64,000 bases of DNA from Flaccisagitta enflata (taxonomy: Eukaryota > Chaetognatha > Sagittoidea > Aphragmophora), in contig OZ231126.1 in NCBI GenBank assembly GCA_965153355.1, forward strand, positions 98,084,001-98,148,000. The letters run 5' to 3'. The position numbers and the translations under genes were made by a program. Positions 55,901 through 60,201 of this stretch are shown one piece after another. The notes under the pieces were generated by a model. That model was not told the origin of the DNA. It saw nothing but the letters and a program-made list of their open reading frames with translations, and did not search any database. Within the stretch, counting starts at the first letter, position 1; each line of letters opens with the position of its first letter.

Positions 55901-56622
55901 TAAGTTGCTCAAGCTTTGGTCAAGATTTGGTCAATTTAGTGGTGACATGGAAATGATGGAATGTGCATGTTAATTTCTTTTGCCCATAGTTATTCAACAG
56001 ACATTCAGCCCGTCAAGACTTAAAGCTTACCGAGAAAATGTTTTCACTGCGCAGATCTCAGGATCAAACACCGGCCAGTGGTCTCGCATCACAACCACTG
56101 TTAACTGGCGGCGGTGACGGTCACCGAGGTGGGAACCGAGATGGGAACCGAGACGGGAACCGAGACGGGCGACGGTTGGGCGGAACAGGAGGAAGAAGCG
56201 GTGGCGGAGGGGAACCGCCTCAACGACGCGGCGGTGGCGGCGGAGGTTCCAGCAGCGTCAGCAAATTCGAAATGTGGCAGCAGGGCACGCCACACTTCCG
56301 CAATCCGCCTCTGTTACCACTCCATACCGGCGCCGGGTTGATGGATATGGCTGGCTATGGCCCAGGCATGTTCAGTGGTGGTGTTGCCGGAGGAGGCGTA
56401 GGAGGAGGAGGCGGCAAACGCGTTCACTTAGCGCAACGTCGAGGTTTTGGCCCACAGCATGGATACAGCAGGAACAGGAGAGACGGAAGAAGTGGCGGCG
56501 GAGGAGGTGGTGGTGGTCCTGATGGAAATCGAGGAAGTAGAGATTCCGTCGAAGGAGGAAGTGGAGATGGCGCGAGACTCGATTCAAAGGGAGGAGCGCC
56601 ACGTTTTCAGCGAAACCATTAA
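23517..56622 (+). CDS. large Tudor-domain / zinc-knuckle / RGG protein, about 23 exons
   Basis: Phase-consistent exons: 23517-23534 (uncertain), 25088-25299, 25576-25690, 27661-28357, 28624-28746, 28977-29206, 29446-29631, 29782-29850, 30682-30951, 35103-about 35243, 35419-35524, 37160-37265, 43077-43278, 43637-43814, 50071-50271, 50881-53070, 53392-53507, 53614-53751, 54228-54346, 54505-54804, 55169-55371, 55803-55899 and 56055-56622. The total is 2,195 codons. Order: N-terminal coiled coil, Tudor 1, Cys-rich zinc modules, long disordered region, CCHC knuckle, Tudor 2, RGG tail. Tudor domains bind methylated arginines, often on PIWI proteins, and RGG plus zinc knuckles bind RNA, so a germ-granule or piRNA scaffold is the natural inference. 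I know no exact orthologue. If exon 1 is wrong, the ATG at 25070 in exon 2 is the alternative start. The exon 10 donor is undecided (35243, 35285 and 35306 all keep phase). A split into two genes at 35339 is possible but less likely, because phase holds across it. Confidence 0.72.
23745..24328. mobile_element. family E long-TIR element, copy 2 (Tudor intron 1)
   Basis: Terminal inverted repeats of about 58 bp (23745-23802 and 24271-24328) appear perfectly complementary, from GGGCAGCGGCCCCGAAGGGG inward to the CGTTCGTT run. The interior is a roughly 19-bp minisatellite of CTCAGGCCTCAAATCTGGC units (23845-24200). No coding capacity. The right flank holds GCAGGGCAACGGGTATCGC, also seen in variant form right of the copy at 42028. 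Confidence 0.88.
24662..25009. mobile_element. family E element, copy 3, short form
   Basis: GGGCAGCGGCCCCAAAGGGG with GCCGATGACCT at the left; AGGTCATCGGCCCCATTGGGG with CCGCTGCCC at the right. The interior has a GGCTGGGATTTGAGCCTTGA minisatellite. It ends about 60 bases before Tudor-gene exon 2. Confidence 0.85.
25088..28357 (+). CDS. Tudor gene, N-terminal exons 2-4 (coiled coil and low-complexity region)
   Basis: Exons 25088-25299 and 25576-25690 give heptad-like, charged helix (MRSELASLSGLVTHRRSEL; RESMDNKAEEIKLWDAQINR), a probable coiled coil. Exon 27661-28357 continues with VVELRTKIDELREAFAEDLQ, then a Pro-rich stretch (PVVPESLPALPPRMF). The rest is disordered: poly-Asn/Asp, PPPPPPH and a basic SNREKRRERLLASKNK patch. 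The acceptor at 25087 and the donor at 25299 are fixed by phase. Confidence 0.75.
25743..26452. repeat. about 128-bp tandem repeat with a hairpin in every unit (Tudor intron 3)
   Basis: Six units. Each begins TTTTTAGATGCGTCCTCGCATCTC, where GATGCG / CGCATC is a short hairpin, then TATAAGAGGGTCTG, a GTCC/GTCG tetranucleotide run, and CGCCTCTGCTTAAATCACAC. Unit lengths differ mainly in the tetranucleotide run. Confidence 0.92.
26470..27055. mobile_element. foldback element, copy 2, uninterrupted
   Basis: Same arms as 14390-15164 (CATGCAGGGACCCAGAGGAG against CTCCTCTGGGTCCCTGCATG) without the nested insert. It supplies the empty site for the insertion at 14581. Confidence 0.88.
27066..27165. 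repeat. 18-bp minisatellite GTAGCCGGGTCTGATCGA
   Basis: Five to six copies, the fifth shortened. It differs at a few positions from the array at 1069-1362 (GTAGCCGGGTCAGACTGA), so the two share an origin. Confidence 0.85.
27214..27345. repeat. TTTC microsatellite
   Basis: Run of TTTC with minor interruptions. Pyrimidine-rich sequence continues to the exon 4 acceptor at 27660. Confidence 0.92.
28398..28525. repeat. short inverted repeat in Tudor intron 4
   Basis: CTTCCCTTACAGCTC (28401-28415) is mirrored by GAGCTGTAAGGGACG (28513-28527). A small MITE-like palindrome; no flanking duplication was checked. Confidence 0.45.
28977..30951 (+). CDS. Tudor gene, exons 6-9: first Tudor domain
   Basis: Exons 28977-29206, 29446-29631, 29782-29850 and 30682-30951. 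The Tudor core reads GRRVFARNTQF, GKWCRGYIEAANVEESQVEV, then RFVDYGHIQ, the classic beta-barrel with the aromatic VDYG strand split exactly at an intron (29206/29446). Flanking segments (PLAVPCSLWDEPKQIPG; QNPPKGYLATNTTVFQVRLE) fit the SNase-like half of an extended Tudor. About residues 389-640 of the model. Confidence 0.85.
30026..30630. mobile_element. 600-bp palindromic MITE (Tudor intron 8)
   Basis: Nearly complete palindrome centred near 30325 (GTTACAAAAAAGTAAC). The arms include GAGTGAAAAATCACATAACAG against its complement and TTCCCTTTCATTTGATAGGTC against GACCTAACAAATGAAAGGGAA. The right end stops about 50 bases before the exon 9 acceptor. Confidence 0.85.
31119..32412 (-). mobile_element. 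family A element, copy 3, inverted (Tudor intron 9)
   Basis: GTCCGCGACGGA at 31119-31130 and TCCGTCGCGGAC at 32401-32412 form exact terminal inverted repeats. About seven inverted family A units and an ACG triplet run (32325-32372) lie between. Next to the right end AGTCCGCGTCGGAA faces TTCCGTCGCGGAC, a 13-bp-stem hairpin. Opposite orientation to copies 1 and 2. Confidence 0.82.
32740..33190. repeat. degenerate tandem of GAGCTAAAAT-type units
   Basis: Three to four diverged units of roughly 130 bp sharing GCTAAATGAGCTAAAATGCT, GATGAGCAGCTTTGCTC and TTTGCATGCTCAA. The rest of 32413-33600 shows nothing else clear. Confidence 0.6.
33600..33766. mobile_element. hairpin-plus-tetranucleotide end (family G-like)
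   Basis: GACGGATGGACC run (33625-33725) followed by AAAGCGGGGTGTAGAG and hairpin TCGCGTAGCACGCGACTA. The same end sequence as at 14755-14788 and 40727-40757. Confidence 0.65.
33844..35032. mobile_element. foldback element with a nested palindromic MITE
   Basis: Outer ends: ACCTAAATCTATAGCAGTACCC at the left and GGGTACTGCTATAGATTTAGGT at the right, with CAGCGGCGTAGGAG (34190-34203) against CTCCTACGCCGCTG. The left outer repeat is split by an inner palindrome (about 33863-34189, TACCCCCTACAGCCCAT against ATGGGCTGTAGGGGGTA). Both halves carry GGGACACCAA text. A GA microsatellite lies in the interior. Confidence 0.72.
34290..34352. repeat. GA dinucleotide microsatellite
   Basis: About 28 GA repeats, then GGGGGGAGAGACAGACAG. 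The Arg/Glu ORFs across it are artefacts. Confidence 0.93.
35103..35243 (+). CDS. Tudor gene, exon 10 (3' end uncertain)
   Basis: The acceptor ATTCTCAG at 35102 gives LGSSQLPAEVDLSR, PPPPRPPLKK and ASRGINLKIPTLKK in phase with exons 9 and 11. Donors at 35243, 35285 and 35306 all keep phase 0; none is a strong consensus. Reading on without splicing reaches a stop at 35337-35339. Confidence 0.55.
35419..43278 (+). CDS. Tudor gene, exons 11-13: Cys-rich zinc-binding modules
   Basis: Exons 35419-35524, 37160-37265 and 43077-43278. The Cys pairs run SRCVRCRQNNPVNCDFGLKC; then PCWKCGCDHDPAACP, a CCHC-like knuckle with Asp near the His position; FCHVCKLTDYTC; KDCPKRKDHRVCVYC and SRLCPFKKAFYRR. The spacing suggests two to three zinc modules in tandem. 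I cannot assign a named finger family. Introns are 1.6 kb and 5.8 kb, the latter holding the 5.4-kb foldback. Confidence 0.7.
35525..37159. other. Tudor intron 11
   Basis: A segment at 35780-35960 resembles the degenerate repeat in RRP8 intron 2. A degenerate duplicated unit of about 190 bp is at 36130-36430 (TTGAAAAATAACAATTGTCCG and near copy). The 157-codon open frame at 36206-36679 spans this duplication and resembles no family I know. Confidence 0.5.
38196..39593 (-). CDS. retrotransposon Gag-protease fragment, Ty3/Gypsy-like
   Basis: A 465-codon minus-strand ORF. It starts after MATGSTLPSYPTF-type text, then a capsid-like helical region (ETYARFQFRSICQEESDSID, DSQIRDQIVFGC), two zinc knuckles near residues 254-290 (CFNCGGPYPHSKGKPC and CNKCSKPNHFASQC), and a retropepsin-type aspartic protease start with DTGADVTLIDG near residue 345. 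There is no reverse transcriptase, RNase H or integrase. The last roughly 28 codons (38196-38278) read into the flanking satellite, so the protease is truncated by the element edge. It lies antisense in an intron of the Tudor gene. Confidence 0.82.
   Translation of the reverse strand: MKHCTGKTMATGSTLPSYPTFDPDEEISSLPQKWEEWSEGLEDLMSACAITDHERKFSVLKFYGGEKLRKLEKQLNYDKTTLFGADPNAQPPVVGALDHYRSLKEAFTAHFAPCINETYARFQFRSICQEESDSIDTFITRLRTQASRCAFHADDIDSQIRDQIVFGCLSKKIRRKALAENLALEHLIQIARAEETARANAAEIEKVGEMRTDDAADIFKVSKKPGKYSSKSGFSLKTQSSKEVVPNPPRADPKCFNCGGPYPHSKGKPCPARGKTCNKCSKPNHFASQCRGEQKVLAAAVDLDSSDDYDVTHDLGEIKCVGSLVEKPLLVPVTTTGGTIKFNPDTGADVTLIDGSTFAMLRPQPPLRQSAIRLTPYGATKPLALQGWYTTDLKVGEKQICEKIYVSLQSNRQVSLLSRSASKALGLVTLHYPNADIHSVFRLIRCSGPYFFAVSILLDFTETTF
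38279..39796 (-). mobile_element. gag-protease insertion flanked by a 5-bp repeat
   Basis: The insert interrupts a satellite unit of the foldback arm. AACAG stands on both sides (38274-38278 and 39797-39801), and joining the flanks restores the unit text seen near 40150. No long terminal repeat pair is visible at the two ends. Confidence 0.6.
40680..40760. mobile_element. family G-like end inside the foldback
   Basis: ACCAACAGACCGACGG run, AAAGCGGGATGTAGAG and CCCGTAGCATGCGACT. Diverged hairpin end. Confidence 0.5.
40800..41040. mobile_element. mixed family G / partial family E sequence at the foldback centre
   Basis: GTTGCGGACACGCAACTATAAGAGG hairpin end at 40810, then GGGCAGTGGCCCCGGAGGGG at 40878 with CAAGGTCTCGAATCAAGCCTC minisatellite text. 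No matching right family E end was found. Confidence 0.45.
42028..42441. mobile_element. family E element, copy 4, inside the foldback right arm
   Basis: GGGCAGCGGCCCCAAAGGGC and CTGTAGGACACGGGGGTAAA at the left, mirrored at 42370-42441. The interior has four CATTGAATAACATGGAAA-type units of about 60 bp. It interrupts a satellite unit, so it is younger than the arm. Confidence 0.85.
43395..43430. repeat. CT microsatellite (Tudor intron 13)
   Basis: About 17 CT repeats; a longer CT run follows at 43542-43620. Confidence 0.9.
43542..43620. repeat. CT microsatellite at an acceptor
   Basis: About 39 CT repeats ending 16 bases before the exon 14 acceptor (CAATAG at 43636), so the microsatellite serves as an extreme polypyrimidine tract. 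Confidence 0.92.
43637..50271 (+). CDS. Tudor gene, exons 14-15 (disordered linker)
   Basis: Exons 43637-43814 and 50071-50271, joined by a 6.3-kb repeat-filled intron. Ser/Pro/Ala-rich text without a domain (YPTSGQPSSATPRQTD; ATLSNMFASDSSTIDRVGF). Phases 0-1 and 1-1 agree with the neighbours. Confidence 0.7.
43903..43966. repeat. CAAT (AATC) microsatellite
   Basis: About 16 tetranucleotide repeats, then degenerate ATGAATGCATGCATCAAT text to 44045. Confidence 0.92.
44458..46112 (+). mobile_element. family C element, copy 3 (Tudor intron 14)
   Basis: Left hairpin GTCCCCGACGAACAGTTTTC at 44458, two to three units of about 185 bp, a 22-bp minisatellite (45113-45808), a T/A-rich tract (45820-46015) and an AAGCTTCAAAAATTAC / GTAATTTTGAAGCTT end at 46049-46110 around a TTGTAA repeat. 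It has the same plan as copies 2 and 4, but the minisatellite differs. Confidence 0.78.
45113..45808. repeat. 22-bp minisatellite with a Kozak ATG and a splice donor in each unit
   Basis: About 31 copies of ATGGACTTCAAGGTATGCCACC; a central block of five has CATGCAC instead of CATGGAC. Each junction reads GCCACCATGG, a perfect Kozak context, and each unit has AAG|GTATG, a good 5' splice site. All three + frames are open because 22 is not a multiple of 3 and the unit lacks stops. Confidence 0.92.
46300..46615 (+). mobile_element. partial family C copy
   Basis: One and a half body units (AATTTGAATTAAATCTTTAGTC), GTGCCATCATGGATTTCAAGATTC, then three 19-bp minisatellite units before the text stops at about 46612. 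Confidence 0.65.
46616..47100. other. spacer between family C copies
   Basis: Contains GTGACCCATTTTAGCCCA and GTGACCCACTTTACCCC, CCCACTCTACCCTA text, related to 54957-55149. Possibly an element inserted in a longer family C copy, because family C text resumes at 47101. Confidence 0.45.
47101..49112 (+). mobile_element. family C element, copy 4, 5' truncated
   Basis: Starts inside the body unit (TTACTTGCTCATTCATTACATTC), continues with the large 19-bp minisatellite and a T/A-rich tract (48746-48935), then CATTGTTATCATCAACATCCA and the terminal palindrome 49058-49107 (GCTTCAAAAATTACAGTCCC ... its complement). The left hairpin is missing. Confidence 0.75.
47190..48745. repeat. 19-bp minisatellite, about 80 copies
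   Basis: Units of CAACNACNGTCNTCATCTT type in blocks: CAACTACTGTCATC, then a long CAACCACTGTCCTC block, CAACTACTGTCCTC, CAACCACTGTCATC, CAACTACGGTCATC, and back. The 497-codon Leu/Ser ORF is a by-product of the period. Confidence 0.93.
49480..49760. repeat. about 85-bp degenerate tandem repeat
   Basis: Three to four units sharing GAATTCGCGATTGGGTCGGT and GGAAGTTCGGAGTAGCGG. The remainder of 49113-50070 is A/T-rich with TTTAAAAA text to 49440 and nothing else clear. Confidence 0.75.
50522..50600. repeat. telomere-like TTAGGG tract (Tudor intron 15)
   Basis: GGGTTAGGGGTAAGGTTAG, GGTTAGGGCTCGGGG and similar. Flanks GCTTCGCCC / GAATTAAAGCTTCG resemble those right of 6660, so the two islands may belong to one repeat. 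Confidence 0.7.
50881..53070 (+). CDS. Tudor gene, exon 16: long disordered exon ending in a CCHC zinc knuckle
   Basis: 730 codons. Acidic Ser/Asp-rich start, a Lys-rich block (SKKEKKREKDREKKEREKRS), poly-Ala runs, PPPPPP, and an Ala/Ser repeat (ASEAALPAAASEAASTAAA). At the end is a canonical retroviral-type knuckle CFKCGTEGHYIRNC (CX2CX4HX4C). Acceptor TTTCCCAG and donor GCGG|GTAAGT are strong. Such knuckles bind single-stranded RNA. Confidence 0.85.
53180..53356. mobile_element. 177-bp pogo-like MITE, copy 2 (Tudor intron 16)
   Basis: CAGTTGAATCCCGCT at the left, AGCGGGGTTCAACTG at the right, flanked by TA on each side. Sister of 14139-14313, sharing GGCGGAATTCCGTT inside the right end. 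Confidence 0.82.
53392..53751 (+). CDS. Tudor gene, exons 17-18
   Basis: Exons 53392-53507 and 53614-53751. Pro-rich linker (LPLAPPEPWPPQGELWSPNE) then PEFTPAVVAKPVEIVYNVPH. Phase 1-0-0 fits both neighbours. Confidence 0.75.
54228..55371 (+). CDS. Tudor gene, exons 19-21: second Tudor domain
   Basis: Exons 54228-54346, 54505-54804 and 55169-55371. FHESKEMSGRWDRYFYASLE resembles the lead-in of extended Tudor domains. The barrel reads ARIGSVSSHAGELVAVWLKA, AYRGRLSG and HYFVDLFDLAVTC, with LFD in place of the usual DYGN, then PTDIFALPDSFRKRP. The region after it (QVLTKGRLVMATIGQVDHLN) is consistent with the second SNase-like half. About residues 1767-1973. Confidence 0.82.
54957..55149. repeat. 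inverted repeat GGGGTGATGGGGTAAAA / TTTTATCCCATTCTACCCC
   Basis: Imperfect arms at 54957-54995 and 55112-55149, including CACCAGGGGTG against TACCCCTGGTG. Related phrases occur at 6845-6880 and 46720-47095. Confidence 0.55.
55512..55640. repeat. telomere-like CCCTAA tract (Tudor intron 21)
   Basis: CCCTAACCCTAACCCTAACC with degenerate flanks, inverted relative to the other two islands. Confidence 0.75.
55990..56023 (+). CDS. alternative short terminal exon of the Tudor gene
   Basis: The acceptor at 55989 (TTTCTTTTGCCCATAG) is the stronger of two. Joined to exon 22 it adds NYSTDIQPVKT and stops at 56021-56023, giving a protein without the RGG tail. Confidence 0.45.
56055..56622 (+). CDS. Tudor gene, last exon: Gly/Arg-rich (RGG) tail
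   Basis: The acceptor TTTTCACTGCGCAG at 56054 keeps phase 2 with exon 22 (QSQFK|SQDQTPASG). The 189 residues hold NRDGNRDGNRDG, GGRSGGGG, RRGGGGGG and NRRDGRSGGGG. RGG regions bind RNA and carry methylated arginines. An ATG at 56038 could start the same frame, but no separate promoter is suggested. Confidence 0.65.
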
Positions 56623-57279
56623 TGTAGAATCCTCTTTCATATTATACACAAGAGATAGTGATTTAGTTTATACAGAACCCTTGCTGTAGCTGTAGTCTTT
56701 ACACGCGTTTGTTTTCTGATTTGTCCTAGTTTACTCATCGTTCAAGTTTAGCCATTCCCACTAAGCAACCTAAAAAAATCTCGACGTGATAACAAAAAAC
56801 CTGGAACGCGCGGGTCATATTCTTCTGTTTACGTGATTTCGTCATTTCGATTTTCATATAAGCTTAAATGCGTACGACCTCTGGATACCGTTTGGCTGTG
56901 TTGTTGATTTTCGGTACCCTCATAAATGGGTTTTCCGACCTCGTTCAGCTCAGTTTACAACATTTTCCTCATTATTTCGCTTGCCATTCTGAATTTAAAA
57001 CTTGTTCTCGTTCATTACAGTAGGAAAGTAAAACCGCGGTCATAATAATATTGATAATAATCCCCTAACACCATCGACCGAGCAAATGTATTTTCCATAA
57101 AGATCTGAAGTTAAGTCTGACTGTGCGATATACAATGCAAGATTAAAACAGTGGGATTCCATTTCATTTATTAACGCGTCCTGATGCAACGACGGTAAGG
57201 CCGACTCTCGCCCGTTGGCGCTCTGTTCGGATCATCAGTCAAAAGAGAAAAAAAAATCCCGAAAACAATAACAGCCACC
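56623..57279. other. Tudor-VAMP7 intergenic region
   Basis: 657 bp. No clear AATAAA; AATAATATTGATAATAAT at 57044-57060. No repeat seen. A perfect Kozak (GCCACCATGA) marks the VAMP7 start. Confidence 0.55.
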
Positions 57280-59590
57280 ATGACGAACACTCCTCAATAT
57301 CCCGGCAGCAATTCGTTCGTCCCCGGCGCCGCCCCTCCCACTTCCATCTTGTATTCCTTAATCGCGCGAGGAACTGCCATTCTATCGCGCCAAGCATCTT
57401 GCGCGGGCAACTTTGCCGATGTCACCGATCAAGTTCTAAGCAAAATTCCACAAGGTTGATGTTGTCTGCTAAAGGCCTGAAGAAGAACTGTGTGTAAATG
57501 CGAATATCTGAGCGCCTATCTTCAGTCGGTTGTTGTTGTTCCTCTTGTTGATGCTGTGGTTGTTGCTGCCATTGTTGATGATGCTCCCGTTGAAGCCGAT
57601 TTGGTGAGTGGTCTGTTGGGGTTGATTGATACTCATTTTCCGTTGTGTAGGGATCTAGAGCACTGTGTAGGTGAATGGGTGGTCATCAAGGTGTGATTTT
57701 GGGGTATTAGGTGGCGGGATTTGGGGCGCTATGCAATTATGATTTCTCTCTCTCGTTCTTTCTCTCGCTCTCGCTCTCGCTCGCTCTCGCTCGCTCTCCC
57801 TCTCTCCTTTGAACAGAGGACGCGAAAATGACGTATTCCCACGGGTCATACCTGTTCCACTACATCAGCGAGAATCGCGTGATTTTCATGTGCATAACCG
57901 AAGACACTTACGAGAGATCCAAGGCGTTCGCGTTTTTAAACGAAATTAAGAAACGATTCATGAATCAGTATGGTGAACGCGTCTTCACCGCCCTACCCTA
58001 CGCCATGCAAAGGTATATACACAAGTAAACCCCGCCCTAACGAACTCGCCTGCAATGGAATCTCCTCTGGAATAAGCAAATTCAAGGTCCATTCAATGAT
58101 AGAATTTCTCCCATAACAATACAATGGGGTTCATGGAATAACAGCTTAAACTGGAGGAAGGTATTTAAGTGTCTTACTTTCAGTTGATTAATTTGTTATT
58201 TGAGATATAAGTTGTTCAATTAATGCTTGTGTCCCTGAGTTTTTCGGTTGCTATGGAAACAAAAATCATTTTTTCGAGCATTTATAACTGCCAAAATATC
58301 AATATTTTGACAGATATAATTAGAGAACATTGCTCAGAACTAAATTTGTTACAACTTTCCTATAGTATATTCTGTAAAAATGTTGCTAGTTTGGCCGTTG
58401 CTAGGGAGCATCAGTTACTGGTCGCTTTGTGTGATGCTCCCTAGCAATGGCCAAACTAGCAATATTTTTACGGAACATACTGTGGGAAAGATGTTATGGA
58501 TTTAATTTTGAGCAATGTTCCCTGATTACATTTGTGAAAATATTAATATTTTAGCAGTTATCACTGTTCAAAAAAATGATTTGGGTTTTCATGGCAACTG
58601 AAAAACTCCGGGACACAAGCATCAATTGAACAACTTATATTTCAAATATCAAGTCTTTCAAATGAAATTAAGACACTTAAATACGTTCCTCCAGTTAAGG
58701 CTGTTATTTCACAAACCCCACTGTAGAATTCATGAGTCCCTTGAAATCCGTAAGAGCGGGATTTGACTTTTTGTGTAGTGAATGATCTGAAATTCTGCGC
58801 CTGGTTAGTGATCTAATTTTGGGATACCCTAAATTTAGACTGCCCAGGACGCGCCCGAGTGAGCAGTTTTTGTGCGCTTTTCAAAAGTATATCCAAAAAA
58901 GGACCCGTGTTTAGAATTTTCGAATCTGGTTATCATTTGTCCATTTCTTCACTTGCTCTTTCTCCGGCCCAGTGATTTCTCATCGACTTTGATGGCGCAA
59001 ATGCGATATTTCTCCGAGTTGCCGTCGCCTTCACACGCCAATCTCGGCGCCAGAGGCAACAACAACGGCGCCAAAATGACGCAAGTCCAAGGACAAGTAG
59101 ACGAGCTGAAGGGCATCATGGTCAAGAATATCGATCAGATCGCCGCAAGAGGAGAAAGGCTGGAACTTCTCGTCAACAGAACCGAGGACTTGCAAGTGAG
59201 TGTTTAGAAAAGGTTCTTTCAACTTTTCTTGGAATGTTCTCGATGTCTGTATGTCTGTCTGTCGGTCTGTCTGTGTGTCTGTCTGTCTGTCTTTCTCTTT
59301 GTCTACCGGCCTTATTGCCCCAAAATTGTTTTTTTTTCCCCAGATCCTCTTTTTGTCCTTATTCCTTAACGCGCATTTCATTTGTAACTCCTTTTCAATT
59401 TTGAATACTTGTATTTTCCTCCTCTCAGGCGAACGCCATCACTTTCAAAAGAACATCTCGCAATCTTGAGCGGTCGATGTGCATGAAAAACGCGAAACTT
59501 GGTATCCTCATCGCCATCGTCGCCATTGTCATCATCTACTTTATAATCTCCGCTTCCTGTGGTGGATTGGGTTGGAAAGACTGCGTCTAA
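57280..59590 (+). CDS. VAMP7: vesicle-associated membrane protein 7 (longin R-SNARE), 4 exons
   Basis: Exons 57280-57454, 57817-58012, 58973-59195 and 59429-59590 give 251 residues. VAMP7 is an R-SNARE for late endosome/lysosome fusion and exocytosis. Longin domain: SILYSLIARGTAILSRQASC, TDQVLSKIP, MTYSHGSYLFHYISENRVIF, FLNEIKKRFMNQYGERVFTA, LPYAMQSDFSSTLMAQM. SNARE motif: QVDELKGIMVKNIDQIAARG with the zero-layer Arg in ARGERLELL, then RTSRNLERSMCMKNAKLG. One C-terminal membrane span (ILIAIVAIVIIYFIISA) and a short lumenal CGGLGWKDCV tail. It is longer than human VAMP7 (220): extra residues lie before the longin domain (MTNTPQYPGSNSFVPGAAPP) and in the Asn/Gly-rich longin-SNARE linker. The start has a perfect Kozak. 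Confidence 0.97.
57738..57805. repeat. CT / CGCT microsatellite (VAMP7 intron 1)
   Basis: TCTCTCTCTCG followed by TCGCTCTCGC units, forming the polypyrimidine tract before the exon 2 acceptor at 57816. Confidence 0.85.
58028..58766. mobile_element. palindromic MITE, family B-related (VAMP7 intron 2)
   Basis: Near-complete palindrome of about 740 bp. Outer ends AACCCCGCCCTAACG against CGTAAGAGCGGGATTT; middle TTTGGCCGTTGCTAGGGAGC against GCTCCCTAGCAATGGCCAAA. The centre and inner arms (GAGAACATTGCTCAGAACTA) match family B at 15600-15800, while the outer ends differ. Confidence 0.82.
59238..59297. repeat. CTGT microsatellite (VAMP7 intron 3)
   Basis: About 13 CTGT-type repeats with minor breaks. 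Confidence 0.9.
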
Positions 59591-60078
59591 AGACTATAAA
59601 CTTATCGCCAGAACAACCGTGTCGAGAAAAACAAATGGAAAATCGCTTATTATTTTGATTATCATTATCATTTCTTATTTGTTTTGTGATTTTGTTAGAT
59701 TTTTTTTACGCTGCCATCATGAAATGAGTACACTAGATAATGCATTGATCGTGGCTGTAGTTAATCTGGCAACTCACTTGTGACATTCTAGTCTCACATC
59801 GCGTTTGAGTTCTGGCAGCTTTGTGTCGTTATCTGCCACGGCATTCCAAACAGAAATGAATTCCTGTGTATGAAACGGTTAGTTTCTGAACTACTTTTTT
59901 TAGAAAGATGCCTAGTTTTCAATTGGAGCCGTAGATAGTGATTTGCACGATTAATTTTGTAATAAGATTTTGCGTCGCGTCGATTTCTTGGGTTTACTGT
60001 AAAAGGGAGCCAATTTGATTGTATTTACACTTATGTGATACACTTGTCACTTGTCGCTAAATCGATTTGAACTGATGA

Positions 60079-60084
60079 AATAAA
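60079..60084 (+). terminator. candidate polyadenylation signal of VAMP7
   Basis: AATAAA 489 bases after the stop and only 56 bases before an acceptor-like site and 118 before the next start codon. Confidence 0.55.
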
Positions 60085-60089
60085 AAAAA

Positions 60090-60140
60090 CAATGTTTTTC
60101 GCATCTCTTTGTTTTCTCATTTATGTATACATCGCTGCAG
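60090..60140 (+). promoter_or_regulatory. 3' splice acceptor-like site in the ERI3-like leader
   Basis: Pyrimidine-rich TCGCATCTCTTTGTTTTCTC followed by ATCGCTGCAG|C. It lies between the VAMP7 AATAAA and the next ATG, the arrangement typical of trans-spliced downstream genes. Confidence 0.45.
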
Positions 60141-60201
60141 CTAGATTGCCATCTTCATTCGTTATCGGTCGTGCACGGTTGACACGTGACTATCATTGAA
60201 A

